A stretch of DNA of 64,000 nt, taken from positions 233,269,825-233,333,824 of the forward strand of contig OX352774.1 in the NCBI GenBank assembly GCA_947095535.1, given 5' to 3'. The translations under genes were made by a program, and so were the position numbers. Position 1 is the stretch's first letter. Each line of letters opens with the position of its first letter. Below, one piece after another: positions 11,846-23,836 of the stretch. The DNA comes from Poecilobothrus nobilitatus (lineage: Eukaryota; Arthropoda; Insecta; Diptera; Dolichopodidae). The notes beneath the pieces are model-generated. The model was given only the letters and a program-made list of their open reading frames with translations. It was not told the DNA's origin and did no database searches.

Positions 11846-14030
11846 CTAAAAAAAATACAGTTTTAATTCATTTGGTAAAATAATGTTTTTAAATTATAGA
11901 TTTTTCATGATGTTCGAATATCTGTATTAATTTATTTTTTAAAAAATACCATTCCATCATATTCTTTTCTCAGTAATGAAAGAATATTATTATTACTTTT
12001 ATTAATAATCAATCTCCAATATGCCATCCTTAATTTAATTATTTTCTTCCTTTTGAGAAAATTCTTTAGTTTTAATTCTTCAGTTTCATCGTCACATAGA
12101 AATTAAAATATAATTTTCATCATCATTACATTCCGTAAAATAATTTATGTATACAACAACATATTTCCTGGATTGTCATATTTATAGATATTTATATCCT
12201 GAATGGTATTTAAGATGTCTTAAATTATTATTTCTTAAAGAACTGTCGTTAGTTTTATAAAACAAACTATAATTATTGCTCTCACTTATCCCGTTATTAA
12301 TTACGTATTATACATAATTGGTATTAAATATCACTAGGAACAGTATCAAAAAGTGTATCCATTACGTATGTGCTTTTCTGTTTTTTTTTTTTAAATATGT
12401 TAATTTATGATAAAACTAAAAATGTGAATTGAATGCAACTAGTTATTTTGCTTAATGGTGTTCTGAAATCTCAAATGATTTTGAAGAATATATGCCTACT
12501 TTTTTTAACATATTAAAAAATATTTATAATTGATGAGAATTGCTATTAAAAATTTACTTAATTTTTTTTAATTTTTATCTAAATTATATTTAAATTAAAT
12601 TTAAAACTTGATAGCTATAACAAAATTGTCACCACTCAATAAAAGACAAAAATTTTCAATTAAAAAAAAAAATTCCAACTAAACACCGAAATCAAAAAAA
12701 AAAAAAAAATTACTAAAAATAATTCAATTAGAATAAATTATTAAAAACACATAAATCTTTAATTTTAAAACCAACACACAGTGTACATCATTTTATATTT
12801 TAACATATTATATACCGTAGATAAAAGTGAATTTCAGAACATGTTTATCAAAATTATGCGTTATAACAGCTACAATAATTATGTTCTATCCTTAAGCTTT
12901 ACTTTATTATTAATTGTTTATTGTATACTATACTATAAATATATATACATATATTTAAAAATTACATAAATATAAAAATATATATTTAAAAAAAAAAATA
13001 AAATAAATAAATAAAACCGCCAATTAAAATAATGGTGCTTTTTATAACAGTGCAGCGTACTATTTTTATTTTTTTTTTTTATATAACATTAAAATAAAAA
13101 ATAAAAACATTATAAGTTAGTTACAAATAATAAGTTAATTAAAAAATATTAACGAACAATCTTTAAAAAAAAAAAAAAATCTATATAATAACAGTTCTTA
13201 CAAAAATTCAAAATTAATTGAAAATTTGAAAAATAAATAAATAGATTTTATTTTTCTATCAAAAATACATACGTTGTAGTTTTTTTTTTTTTTTTTTTTA
13301 ATTTTTTTAATAACAAATGGTTCTTAGCTAGTCAGCACTTTTTTTTTTTTTTTATTTAATTATTTTTAATTTTATTTTTCTTTACACTTTATTAATAAAT
13401 TCATTTGAATTAAAAATCAAATGTTCGATTTCCATTAAAATAATTAAAAAAAATTAAACTAGAAAGAAATGCAAATACATATGTAATTTTAAAATATTTA
13501 CGGAAGATTTTTTGACATAATTTTCTAATCAATATTATCACTTGCTAAATATTTGCTATAAACAGTGTAAAATAAACTTAATTTATTATTATATACATAG
13601 TATATATTACGTTAGAATCAATGGAAACTTTATCAAAAAATTAAATGTTCTCCATATTTTAAAAAAAAATTATTAGAGAATAAAAAACAAAAAAAGGATA
13701 TTTATTTATAATCTTTAATAGGAAGAAATTCTATTATTAAAGTGTTAAAAAAAAATATTTCTTTCATTCCAAATTAATACATATATACGTAACATTATAA
13801 ATATCTGTAGTATGTATATATTGTAAAAAAGTTTTAAATTAATTTCCACTATTTCATATAAATTTTTTATTTTTGTTAATATGGTTGTTTCTATATATTT
13901 TAAAAGCAAATAATTTCAAGATATCAATTTAATTGTAAAAAAAATCAAAATCATATAAAATTTTAATTTACAAAGATTATCAATTTTAATCCTTTTATTA
14001 CAACATTTAAATTCAAAGGATGGTACTTTT

Positions 14031-14126
14031 TTCTAAAATGTTTAAAATAAATCTTTAATGCATTCTAAAATGTTTAAAATAAATCTTTAATGCATTCTAA
14101 AATGTTTAAAATAAATCTTTAATGCA
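14031..14126. repeat. Tandem repeat, three copies of a 32-bp unit
   Basis: Three copies of a 32-base unit (TTCTAAAATG... ending TTTAATGCA) follow one another, identical by eye. The perfect identity suggests recent slippage or unequal exchange. No reading frame is involved. Confidence 0.9.
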
Positions 14127-16084
14127 TTCAAATTTGAATTTTTTTAATGATCACATTGATAGAAAGAATATTCTATATTTGTGTTTAAATTTTAATGAAC
14201 GCTATATGAACATGGCAGTGAAAGATTAATTATACATAATTAAAAAAGTAAGTGAATATACAATAATATATGTATATATTTAAAAAAAAATCCTGATCAA
14301 ATTTATCTTATCTTATATGTCATAAATATTTGTTTATTCTAACTATTGTATCAATATTGTCTTTCTATTGACATTTTAGATGTTTTTTTTTTTTTTTGTA
14401 TTTTTAATTTTAACACATTATGTGATTTTTGTTATTTTCTATTTTTTCATATTACATCTGATACAAAAGAAAATTTGTTTGATCATTTTTGGCAAAAAAA
14501 AAAAAAAAAAATTAAGACTGTGTGATCTGTGACATACATAAGTTTATTATTCAGATATTTTACAGTCTTGTCTTTATATCGTTATTAAGCATCTTTTTAA
14601 TTTGATTAACGTCGACTGATAACAAAATGTCTAAAAACAAAAAGTCTCCATAATATACATAATTATATTAAAATAAAATAATATTTATTGTTTATGTCAC
14701 ATTTTTATGAACAATTATTTCGTTATTTTGAATATTGTTCTTATTTTCATAAAATAATAAAAAAATTTTTTAATTCCATTTTTCAGTTATTTAAAACTCA
14801 TTTTACAATTTTATTTTATTTATTAGTATAAAATTAAAAAAAAAAAAATCTTTTTGTTTTTGTTTTTGCTTTTTTGTCTGTTTTTTTTTTTTTTTTTTTT
14901 ATTTTAATCAAAACAAAAATTGTTTTTGAAAGAGTAATAAAAAATGTTCATGATTTTTTATTATATTATATTCCTATTTGTTGAATTTTGTTATCTATTT
15001 CTTTTAAATAAACAAAAAAGAAAAGAAAAAATTTAATTTAAAGGCTGTTAATTTAATAATACATAATTGTAAACTTGAAACTTTTGTGTTTCAATTTTTT
15101 TTTTTTTCTTTTTATTAAAAAATTATTATATAGGTACGTAAAATCATTTAATTTTTAGAAAAATTGAAAAAAAAATAAAAATACATTTTTCAGAGGAGTG
15201 TAGTTTACTTAAATGTAACTTAAAAAAAAAAATTAAAATTAAATTTATTTTAAAATATTTAAAAAAAAAAAAAAAATTATTTATGTAAAAATTTACTAAA
15301 GAAAATCTCTGTTAAATTAAGTTAAAATATTATTATTAAACAGTTCTCTCGCAACATAATGTGAATTAATGTAAATTTAAGGGTATAGATTTATCAAATT
15401 TATTTGACAAAAACAGTTAATCATTTTAATTACAACTTATAATTTTATAGTACACTATTTAAATGATATAAAACAACCAAAAAAAAACAAATAGCTGACA
15501 AAATCGATATTTATCTAATATAATTTAAATTATTAATTGTCGTTAAATCTATAAATTTTTAACTTTTGATCAAAATTAAATCAAACTACAACACAGGACT
15601 ACAAAATCAGGATATTTAACTACAAAAATCAGGAAAGACTACAAAATCAGGATATTTATTTCCATTAATATAAATTTGACAGAAAATAACGTATATTTAC
15701 TATTATTTTTTCCTACTGTAATACACCGCCTGCAAATAAAATTTTTAATTAATTTTGTACATTCATAACCATGAAATGAGAATAATATTTACAAACTACA
15801 TATTTTGTTAAATTAGTATAATATATTAATTATACATATATCATAAATTAATTGCTGAATTTAAAAAAAAAAAAAAAACTTACACTGATTCAGCACTTTT
15901 TTGACAATGCAAGCATTTTTTACGTTCTTTTCTTAAAAATCTTAAGTTGAAAATAAACTCATGTTCATTTCTAAAAAAAAAGTCTGTCTCTAAATATGTA
16001 AATTATCTGTACCTAAATTCTCGACGATTCACAATTTTTGCCCTGTACAATAATCGGGCAACATAATAAAAAAAAAAGTGAAAA

Positions 16085-16810
16085 AAAAAACAATTACAAT
16101 TGTCAATCACTATTCTTTCTGTTCACACTGTGTTGTATTTCGCCTGTTTTTGCATTATTCAGTTGCCACTTTTTCTTTTCCACTTCTCGCTTCTCCCAAA
16201 GAAAAAAATTTAAAAACGACAAAAATGCGTAAAATTGCGAAAACCTTTATTAATTTCTGTTAACCAAAATTTAGTTGTTTTAACTCTTGCAAGTCAACAA
16301 TTACATGTAAAGCAACAATAAAAAAATTTATCAGGTCGAAAAAATAAGTTTAATATTAACGCACACATATAAAGTTGCAATTACTAAATACAACTTAATC
16401 TAAACGCGAAAGTTTTGTGGCACATTTTAAATACAAGAATGAATACATCATTGCATACTGAAATGTTAACAAGTGTAAGCAGGGCCACTGTAATCATCAG
16501 TTGCAATTTCTTTTTTTTTTCCACTTCCTCACTTTGCCCACAAAAAAGCTTAAAATAAAAAAAAACAACGAAAACGTGGTTAATACCCGAAAATGTTCTT
16601 AACACTTAAATTTAGATGCTTTACCAGTTGTATCTCACCAATATATATAAAACAGCAATAAAAAATATAGGGTCAAAAAAATTTTATGATATTACAAAAT
16701 TAAAAAATAAAATTAGATGATAATCAACTGCAATTGACAACATAGTGTAAACACTTTTAAATCTTTTAAGCAGCTTTAACAACAACTGTTAGCAAGTGTA
16801 AACAGGGCCA
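16085..16810. repeat. Cluster of diverged direct repeats, probably old mobile DNA
   Basis: Two segments, roughly 16160-16345 and 16500-16680, share an ordered series of similar blocks: GTTGC, a pyrimidine block with CCACTTC, an A-rich block with AACGAAAA or AACGACAAAA, a TTTAG(T/A)TG(T/C)TTTA block, and an AGCAACAATAAAA or ACAGCAATAAAA block followed by GGTC(A/G)AAAAA. A motif AAGTGTAA(A/G)CAGGGCCA occurs after GTTAAC at about 16467 and after GTTAGC at about 16790. Element ends cannot be fixed by eye. Confidence 0.4.
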
Positions 16811-18603
16811 TTAATTTAATTATGTATTATAAAAAAAGTATTTTAATTTTCTAATATTATATTTATTATCTTCTAAAAATTAAAATATAAGTTTATTTCT
16901 TGACCGGTCGATATTTTATTGTTTTTATGTTAAAATATTTATCAAAAACAAAATCAAATGACAAGTGTAGGAACTAGGAAACATTAAAAAAAAAATGTAG
17001 AATTTTTTCTGTTCGTTTGCAAAATAAATATTTCTGAAGTATTTTAATAAGAAAAATTTATTTTTATAACAATGTGCTATATATACTGTGTATTGTGTGT
17101 TCTATTGTTTAAAACAAAACCGCGTTTTCACGAAATTTTTTTGGTATTGATAAAGATTGTAAATTGTAACGCTTTAGTTGGGAGTTGGAAATGAAAGAGA
17201 AAAAAATCAGTAGTGTGTTCGTGGCTGCAAAATACATACATAGTTGTTATTTTAGAAGAAAAATAAACTAGTTGACTATTTGTAGTTTGTGGTTATAATG
17301 TAGTCAGCTAAAATAACTAGTTATTTGTCGTTAGATCGATGGAGGGTTTCAAAATATGTAATTAGATAATTGCTGTTAATAAAAATTTATGTGCGGTAAA
17401 CAATACATAAAAAATAATTTTGTAAATAATTGTATATATAATAATATATTACAAAGAATTATTATGTCGTTATTTTTTTTTTTAATGAGCTATGATCAAC
17501 TGGTTATAAATATACTAACAACAATTAATAGTTCAAATTTAATCTAAAATTACAACCCAACTATTTGCAATGATGAATGCACTTTGATTACTCCAGTTAA
17601 ACAACTTACGTTCTGCCCTTTTAGATTTTTTTATGGGAATTATATAAAAATATATAAAATATCAATTTGGCGTACATATTTCTTTTGGTGCGATTTGATA
17701 CAGTAAAATACATTTTGGTGTAATTCTAAAAATATTATGATTATTGCATTAAAAACTTATAAATTTTCATATTTTTGAAGGTTCTCTAAATTTAAAAATA
17801 AAATAAAAAAGCTTAACTTAAATTCTTTTAAAATAAATCATAAATGTTGTAAAATTAAAATATAAACACTTTTTATTATAACTAAAAATGTTTTGGAGTC
17901 AACAATTTTGTAATTGATAAATTTCGTTAGTTTTACTCACTAAAAAAGCGACGTTTTCAACGACTTATTGCTGTTAAAAGATTAAAAGAACAAAACAATT
18001 TTAAATGATATAACGTCTTTGGAAAATATTAAAACAACATGTAGGTTTTCAAATTTCATTATTTTATTAATTAAAAAATGTGAAAATTTCCTAGATAAAA
18101 TGTACTTTTATTTATTAATTTTTTAATAGAAATCTGAAGAACAATAATTCAAATATCCTGATATTAAACGGATGCATTAAATTTTTAAGACAAATACTAA
18201 ATTGTATTTAATTTAATTTTTTTAAATGAATTATTAAAAAAAAAAATTTCAAAAATATTTTTGAACTTAGATAGTGAATTTAACTAAAAATAAAATTAAT
18301 AAAATTAATTTAAAATTATATTAATATATAGGTGATTTTTTTTTATTATTACGTATATACAATTGTATGCTTGTATATATTAAATTTATTTATTTATTTT
18401 TTGTTTTTTCATAGAAATGAGATTATTTTACTCGCAACTTTTTTTTGCTAATCTCATAAGTTAAATCGTTCAGTTGTTCTGTTTCCATTATTGTCCTTGC
18501 AGTTTTCCTAAGATATTCCAAAAGTAACACCATGATGCTTTTATATGTATTTAGTGGATTTTCCTATATCTTCAAAATCCATTGGGCGCATAACATCCAC
18601 TGC

Positions 18604-19200
18604 TCATCTCTTACGATTATTTTTTATTTTTCCAATTTTCTGATCAATCTTACATTCTATTATCTGATCCAGTTTCTTCTTATAATCACTAAACCTAGTC
18701 AGCTTCCATTCTGGTAGAGAGTCTCCTAAGATATCAGGTATATTATTGATTGATGACGCAAATCGACGGATTCTTCCTACCATTTGTATGCTAATCATAC
18801 CATATAGTGTTGTGATATACGTATGGTTGGATCTGTAGAATAATGAAGTTTTGGGGTTGTCGAGATAATCCACTCTCAATTTAGATTATTTTCTGTAATC
18901 TCCACATTTCTCTCATCTGGTAAACTTGCATTAAGTATGCCTCGATTGAAAGTTGCTTTTAAGAAATTATATCTATATAATACGATGAAAAGAATTCGTG
19001 TATGAAGCTTCATCTTCTATAAGTGAATCATCTAAGAGTGATTAGTTTGAGTAGTAGTTCGATTGTAGATTACAATGTCAATTGTTTGATTAATATGATC
19101 TTTAAAATGTAAATTGTAATCTGTGAGTCGATATTTTCTTCTTTATCGATGAAGTTGAATGTAGTTTCATTTAGAATACAGAAATTGTTAAGCGTTGTTT
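18604..19200 (-). pseudogene. Possible relic of a non-LTR retrotransposon
   Basis: On the minus strand, reading 19200 to 18604, several open pieces lie one after another but in different frames, separated by stops. They are a piece with ILNETTFNFIDKEENIDSQ, one with HFKDHINQTIDIVIYN, one with FNRGILNASLPDERNVEITE, and a last one of about 90 residues with MVGRIRRFASSINN and LPEWKLTRFSDYKKKLDQ. The ILNE-TF and LHFKDHI phrases resemble endonuclease or reverse-transcriptase phrasing in LINE-type elements. The match is weak and from memory. No intact catalytic motif is visible, so any element here is dead. Confidence 0.3.
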
Positions 19201-19504
19201 TTTCTTTTGATATCTAAAAATCATTCTGAAACCTAACAAATCATAAGAGAAAGGAAAAAAATCATGTAATTTGTTTATTATTTGTTCGTAATCTAATAAT
19301 GTAATTTAAATTTATTAGTTACTAAAATTTTTAATATATATTTTTTTTAACAATAAAACAATTTTAATTTGTTTCCTATTTCTTAGTTAAAAATAATAAA
19401 TAAAAAAATTTAATAAAAAAAAAAAAAACTGGATCAAATCAAATTTATTTATGTCAAAAAAAAACAAAAATTACATTATATGTATATGTACATATATAAA
19501 TAAC

Positions 19505-19835
19505 ATTGTTCTCGATCAGGTGTAATGTTGTACTAGTTTTAGAAGTGTTTAACCAGGTATAACGTATAAACCATTAAAAAATTATTTTTGAAATTACTCT
19601 TGTGGTATTCATGGTATTTTATTAACCTTACTTTGATTTTGTAAATTTAATCTACTATAGAAGTAATAATTAAAACTCGAATAAAAATATCAAATTTATT
19701 TCGTGAAATAACATAAAGCTCTGTTAAATCGTGTACAAAATCTAAAGAACAGGGGTTTTCCTTCACGCAATCTTATTCAAAGTCACGTGTGAATTTACAT
19801 ATGCTATACACTTCTACGCCTGATCGTGAAAACTC
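19505..19835. mobile_element. Possible small inverted-repeat element
   Basis: CTCGATCAGGTGTA near 19511 is mirrored by TACGCCTGATCGTG near 19815-19830, about 320 bases apart. The pairing covers about 14 positions with few mismatches in a sequence that is otherwise almost pure A/T. That would fit a short MITE, but no target duplication or second copy is seen. Confidence 0.3.
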
Positions 19836-22800
19836 TATATCATATTTTATGATAATTTATAAGATATACATAATATATTTATTATATATATTAATTAATT
19901 ATAACTTATAACTGTTAACTGAATCAAATCGAAAAAACTGTTTCAAATATAGCTACGTAAGAAATAAAGATTTCATAAAAAAAAAAAAATATATATGTAT
20001 TTTCTTTAAAAAATACTTAGTTAAAATTATGACGTATCAGTTTTGTAAAAATTTATTGTTATTAACAGTTATTTTCTTTAAAAAAAAAAAAAAAAAATAA
20101 TTTATTTGTGATACAAGGTTTTTAATTATTATCAAAAAATTAATAAATAATTTCCGCAAAAGCATAAAATACGTAATTAGTTAATAACATTTTATTTTCG
20201 ATATTTATGAAATACGAATTTTCTAATTTACTATAGAGAATAAATAAATAAATCTTTATTTCGTTTTTTGTTTTTTTTTTTCATGTTTAACATTTTTTTT
20301 TAGATTTTCATTAAATTTTCTAATAATATTAAAAATTACATAAATATATTTTAATATTTTTTAATATAAGTTAATTTTGCAAAAAATAAAATAAGTATAA
20401 AAAATATTTGGCAAATAAAACGTTCCATCTTTGTTTCAATGGTTAAAATTAAAATCGAACTTTTTTATCCCAATTGCCTATCAATTTTAATTTTATATTT
20501 TGAGCCAATTATATATTTAATATATGGGGACCATTTTTTTTTTTTTTTTTTCCCCTTTGGCCAATTATTACAAACCATCATACTAAACTAAGTATGTATT
20601 AACCGTTAAACAATTTCCAACTATAAATCATTTTAACAAAAAAAAAAAAAAAAACCAAATGATAATTAAGTTAATGACGTTATGCAATAATAAATAATAT
20701 GAAAATAGACAAAAGTGCAATTTTATGATTTTGAATTTTATAACTCAAAATATTATAAATCTAAGTTTTAAATTTCTTTAGATTTTTACCAGAAATCTCA
20801 ATTACTATAATCCAGAGTTATTAAAATAATTTTTATTTATTTTTAGAATTTTCAAAAAGTTCTAAATATTTTATTTTTATTGGATTTTTTTTTTTTTTTT
20901 AAATACCATACAAAATTTTGTATCTTCACAATTTAAAATTATTAAATATTAAATTAGAACGCTGAAAATTTTATTTATTTTATAAGAGAAGTGTTATAAT
21001 TTCTACAAAAAAAAAAAAAAAAAAAACAAATAATTAAAAATAATTAAAATCAATTAATAAAACGTTTTTTATCTTTTGGTGTTTTTTTCAAATTGATTTG
21101 TGTATTAAATGTTAAAATGAAAATAAAAGTTTTTTTTTTTGCCAATCATTTTATTATTAATTTTAAAAACATCAAAAACAAATCCTTATATTATATATTA
21201 TATACTTGAATATATAAAATTAGTTTTATAATTAATATAATAATATTGTAATCATAAAATATTAATTTGTTTCTTTTGCTTTTTTTTTTTTATATTTTTA
21301 TAAAAAATATAAAATTAATAATAATTAATAAAAAAAAAATTTACGATTTGCATTTTAACTGCCAAACGAGAGCTATATTTAAAATAAAAAAAAAAAAAAA
21401 AAACAAAAACGAAAAAAGGAATCCTGTTCATAACAATAAAATATATATTAAATTAAAAAGTAAAAAAAAAATCACACTAATGTTAATTAAAAAAACAAAA
21501 AAAAAAAAAAAAGAATATAATACTTTTATATATAACGGTATAATAGTTAAAAATTAACACTATTATAAACATAAAATTTAAAATCAAAAAAAAAGAAAAA
21601 AAAAACTGTTAGTACATATATAAGAGAAAAAAAAACCTATATATCTAGTTAAAACAATTAATTTTACACATAAGAAAATTCAAATAACAAACAAAGAAAA
21701 AAAAAATACTATAATTTTAATTTTTTTTTTTTTTTGATTAGTTTTGAATTTAATTTTTTTTTTGTTTTTTTTTTTTTTTTTGGGGTAAAATAATTGATCT
21801 ATATTTTGATGTTATATGAAATAAAAAAAAAAAAAATGAAAGTAAAAAAAAGAAAATATTTTTAAGAAATAATGGAACTATATACTGCTTATTTTTTGTT
21901 CATAAAATATACATAAAATATATAGTTTTTAAAACTCAAAATTTAAAATTAAAATAAAAAAAAATAAAAATAAACTAAAAAATAATATATTAAATGTATA
22001 TTTAAATAAAATAACAATAAATTGAAAAGAAAATTAAATATTTCAAAAATATAATTAAAAAAAAACAAAAAAAAAATCAAGACGTTAATAATTTGTTGCT
22101 TTTTAATATTCATATTGTCATAAAATACAAAAAAAAAAAAAAAACTAAATATAAATTAAAAAAAAAAAAAAAACGTATTCTTATATTTTGTGTATGGAAA
22201 GAATACTTAAATTATGTAACTAAAATAAATATATAAAAAAAATATATATATGTATATATATATTTTATGTATAAAAAAAAAAAAACATAAATAAACATAT
22301 TTAAATCTTAAGGATAAAAGAAATATTAGCATAAATTAACCTTGAATAAGAATTTAAATAATTCAAAATAATAAGAAAATAAAAAAGCGCGAATAAAAAA
22401 AATAAAGGTGTATTTAAATAAAAAACAAAAAAAAAAAAATAATCATTAATTGTGTTTATAATTAATTGTATGTTCGAATGTGTTTTTTTTTTTTTTAATT
22501 TTCAGGTAAAATCAATAATCTTAAATTGAAAAAGCATTAAATATAGAAATATAAGTCGAACAGTTGCAAATTGTTATTTACCATTCCAACTTTTCTCATA
22601 TGTAGCTATTATATATTTTTAGACTGCAAACCAATCGTACGAATAATGAAGGAATGGTTTTCACAAATCTAGAATAGCAATTGAGTGTTAGAAAGCCATT
22701 GGTAACTGGTAAAAATAATGTCAGTTAAACAGGCATTGGATCCCAGAGAACTCAGTCTATTCAGCTAACAAAGTTGCAGATGGGTTACAGTAAAGTCTAC

Positions 22801-23836
22801 ACTTAACAGTGGATAAGATAGAAAAAGGTTTGTTGTGCTCTGCAGTAAAATGCACAACCAGTATCCCCCAGGATTAACATACACGAAATATTTTTGCTGT
22901 GAAGGTGAACCAAACAGTAAAAAGACAAAGAAAGTTCTAAAATTAAACAGATGAATCTGCGACTTTTTTTACGGGAATCAACACAGATTATCTAATGCTA
23001 AGAGCAATGACGAGAAAATAGGCATAGCTGTTGAATATCTACGCAGGTGTTGAATACAAATTTAAAGTCTTTGTGGAAGATGCGATGAACATTATATTAA
23101 ATTCAATTTTTTAAGATAAGCATAAACCATAAGTCAATAAAAATAACAGGGTAAAGGGTAAAAAAAACCATTTAAAAGCACTGATATCAATTACAAACTA
23201 TGAATGATTTTTGTATCTTGTATTTTTATAACTAAATCGATTTTTTTGGAAAAATATGATTAATTAACTATTTACATTTTTTATCAACAAATAAATATAC
23301 ACTTAATAAGTACATATGTACCTTAATACGTGGTTTCAAAATTTCAGAACAAATAAAAAATTTCTGTACTTATTCCATCATTTTGTTTTATTGAGTTAAA
23401 CATGCTCCTTACTCATACGCTATATTATTGATTTTCAACGATGTATGGTTTCCTAATTTTAAATATGTGATCTATTTTGTTTTCCTTTATCTCCAAAATT
23501 AGTATATTCTATGAAAATTTATTAAAAATAAAATCAACTTTACTTTACTTTTTGCGAACTAATTATTTTATTTTATTTTTTTAATTTTATAATAAATTTT
23601 ATAATAAGGATATAAACATGGAACATGGAACTTAAATGAAAAAAATATAAGATTTTAAGCGTTATTATTTTTTATAGTATGTACTATAAATTATTGGCAT
23701 ATGTATACATATGCATATGTAAAAACAAAAAAAAAAGAAACAATTAAAAAAATATATTTTTGGTTTTTTATAAATTATATTTAAAAGAAACATCTAAAAA
23801 TCACTTGTATTTGTTCAAATAACATTAGGAATAAGT

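Larger units (their letters stand above)
10590..23836. other. Large gene-poor interval between the IRS gene and Pgm2
   Basis: About 13 kb of A+T-rich sequence with very frequent poly-A and poly-T runs. I see no convincing gene here. Less A+T-rich patches occur near 11.4-12.4, 16.0-16.8, 17.1-17.4, 18.4-19.2, 19.5-19.9 and 22.5-23.1 kb; these look like old mobile DNA or unrecognised sequence and are listed separately where something specific can be said. The 22.5-23.1 kb patch is conspicuous in composition, but every frame is broken by stops and no product is recognisable. Most remaining open frames are Lys/Asn/Ile/Phe-rich and look like chance. Confidence 0.6.

Noticed and set aside
21267..21557. 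Plus-strand frame of 96 codons, Lys/Ile/Asn only
   Set aside because: Composition is that of translated poly-A-rich DNA; no gene-like signal.
22500..23120. Less A+T-rich block considered as a gene or transposon
   Set aside because: All six frames are broken by stops every few codons; nothing recognisable, so no call was made.
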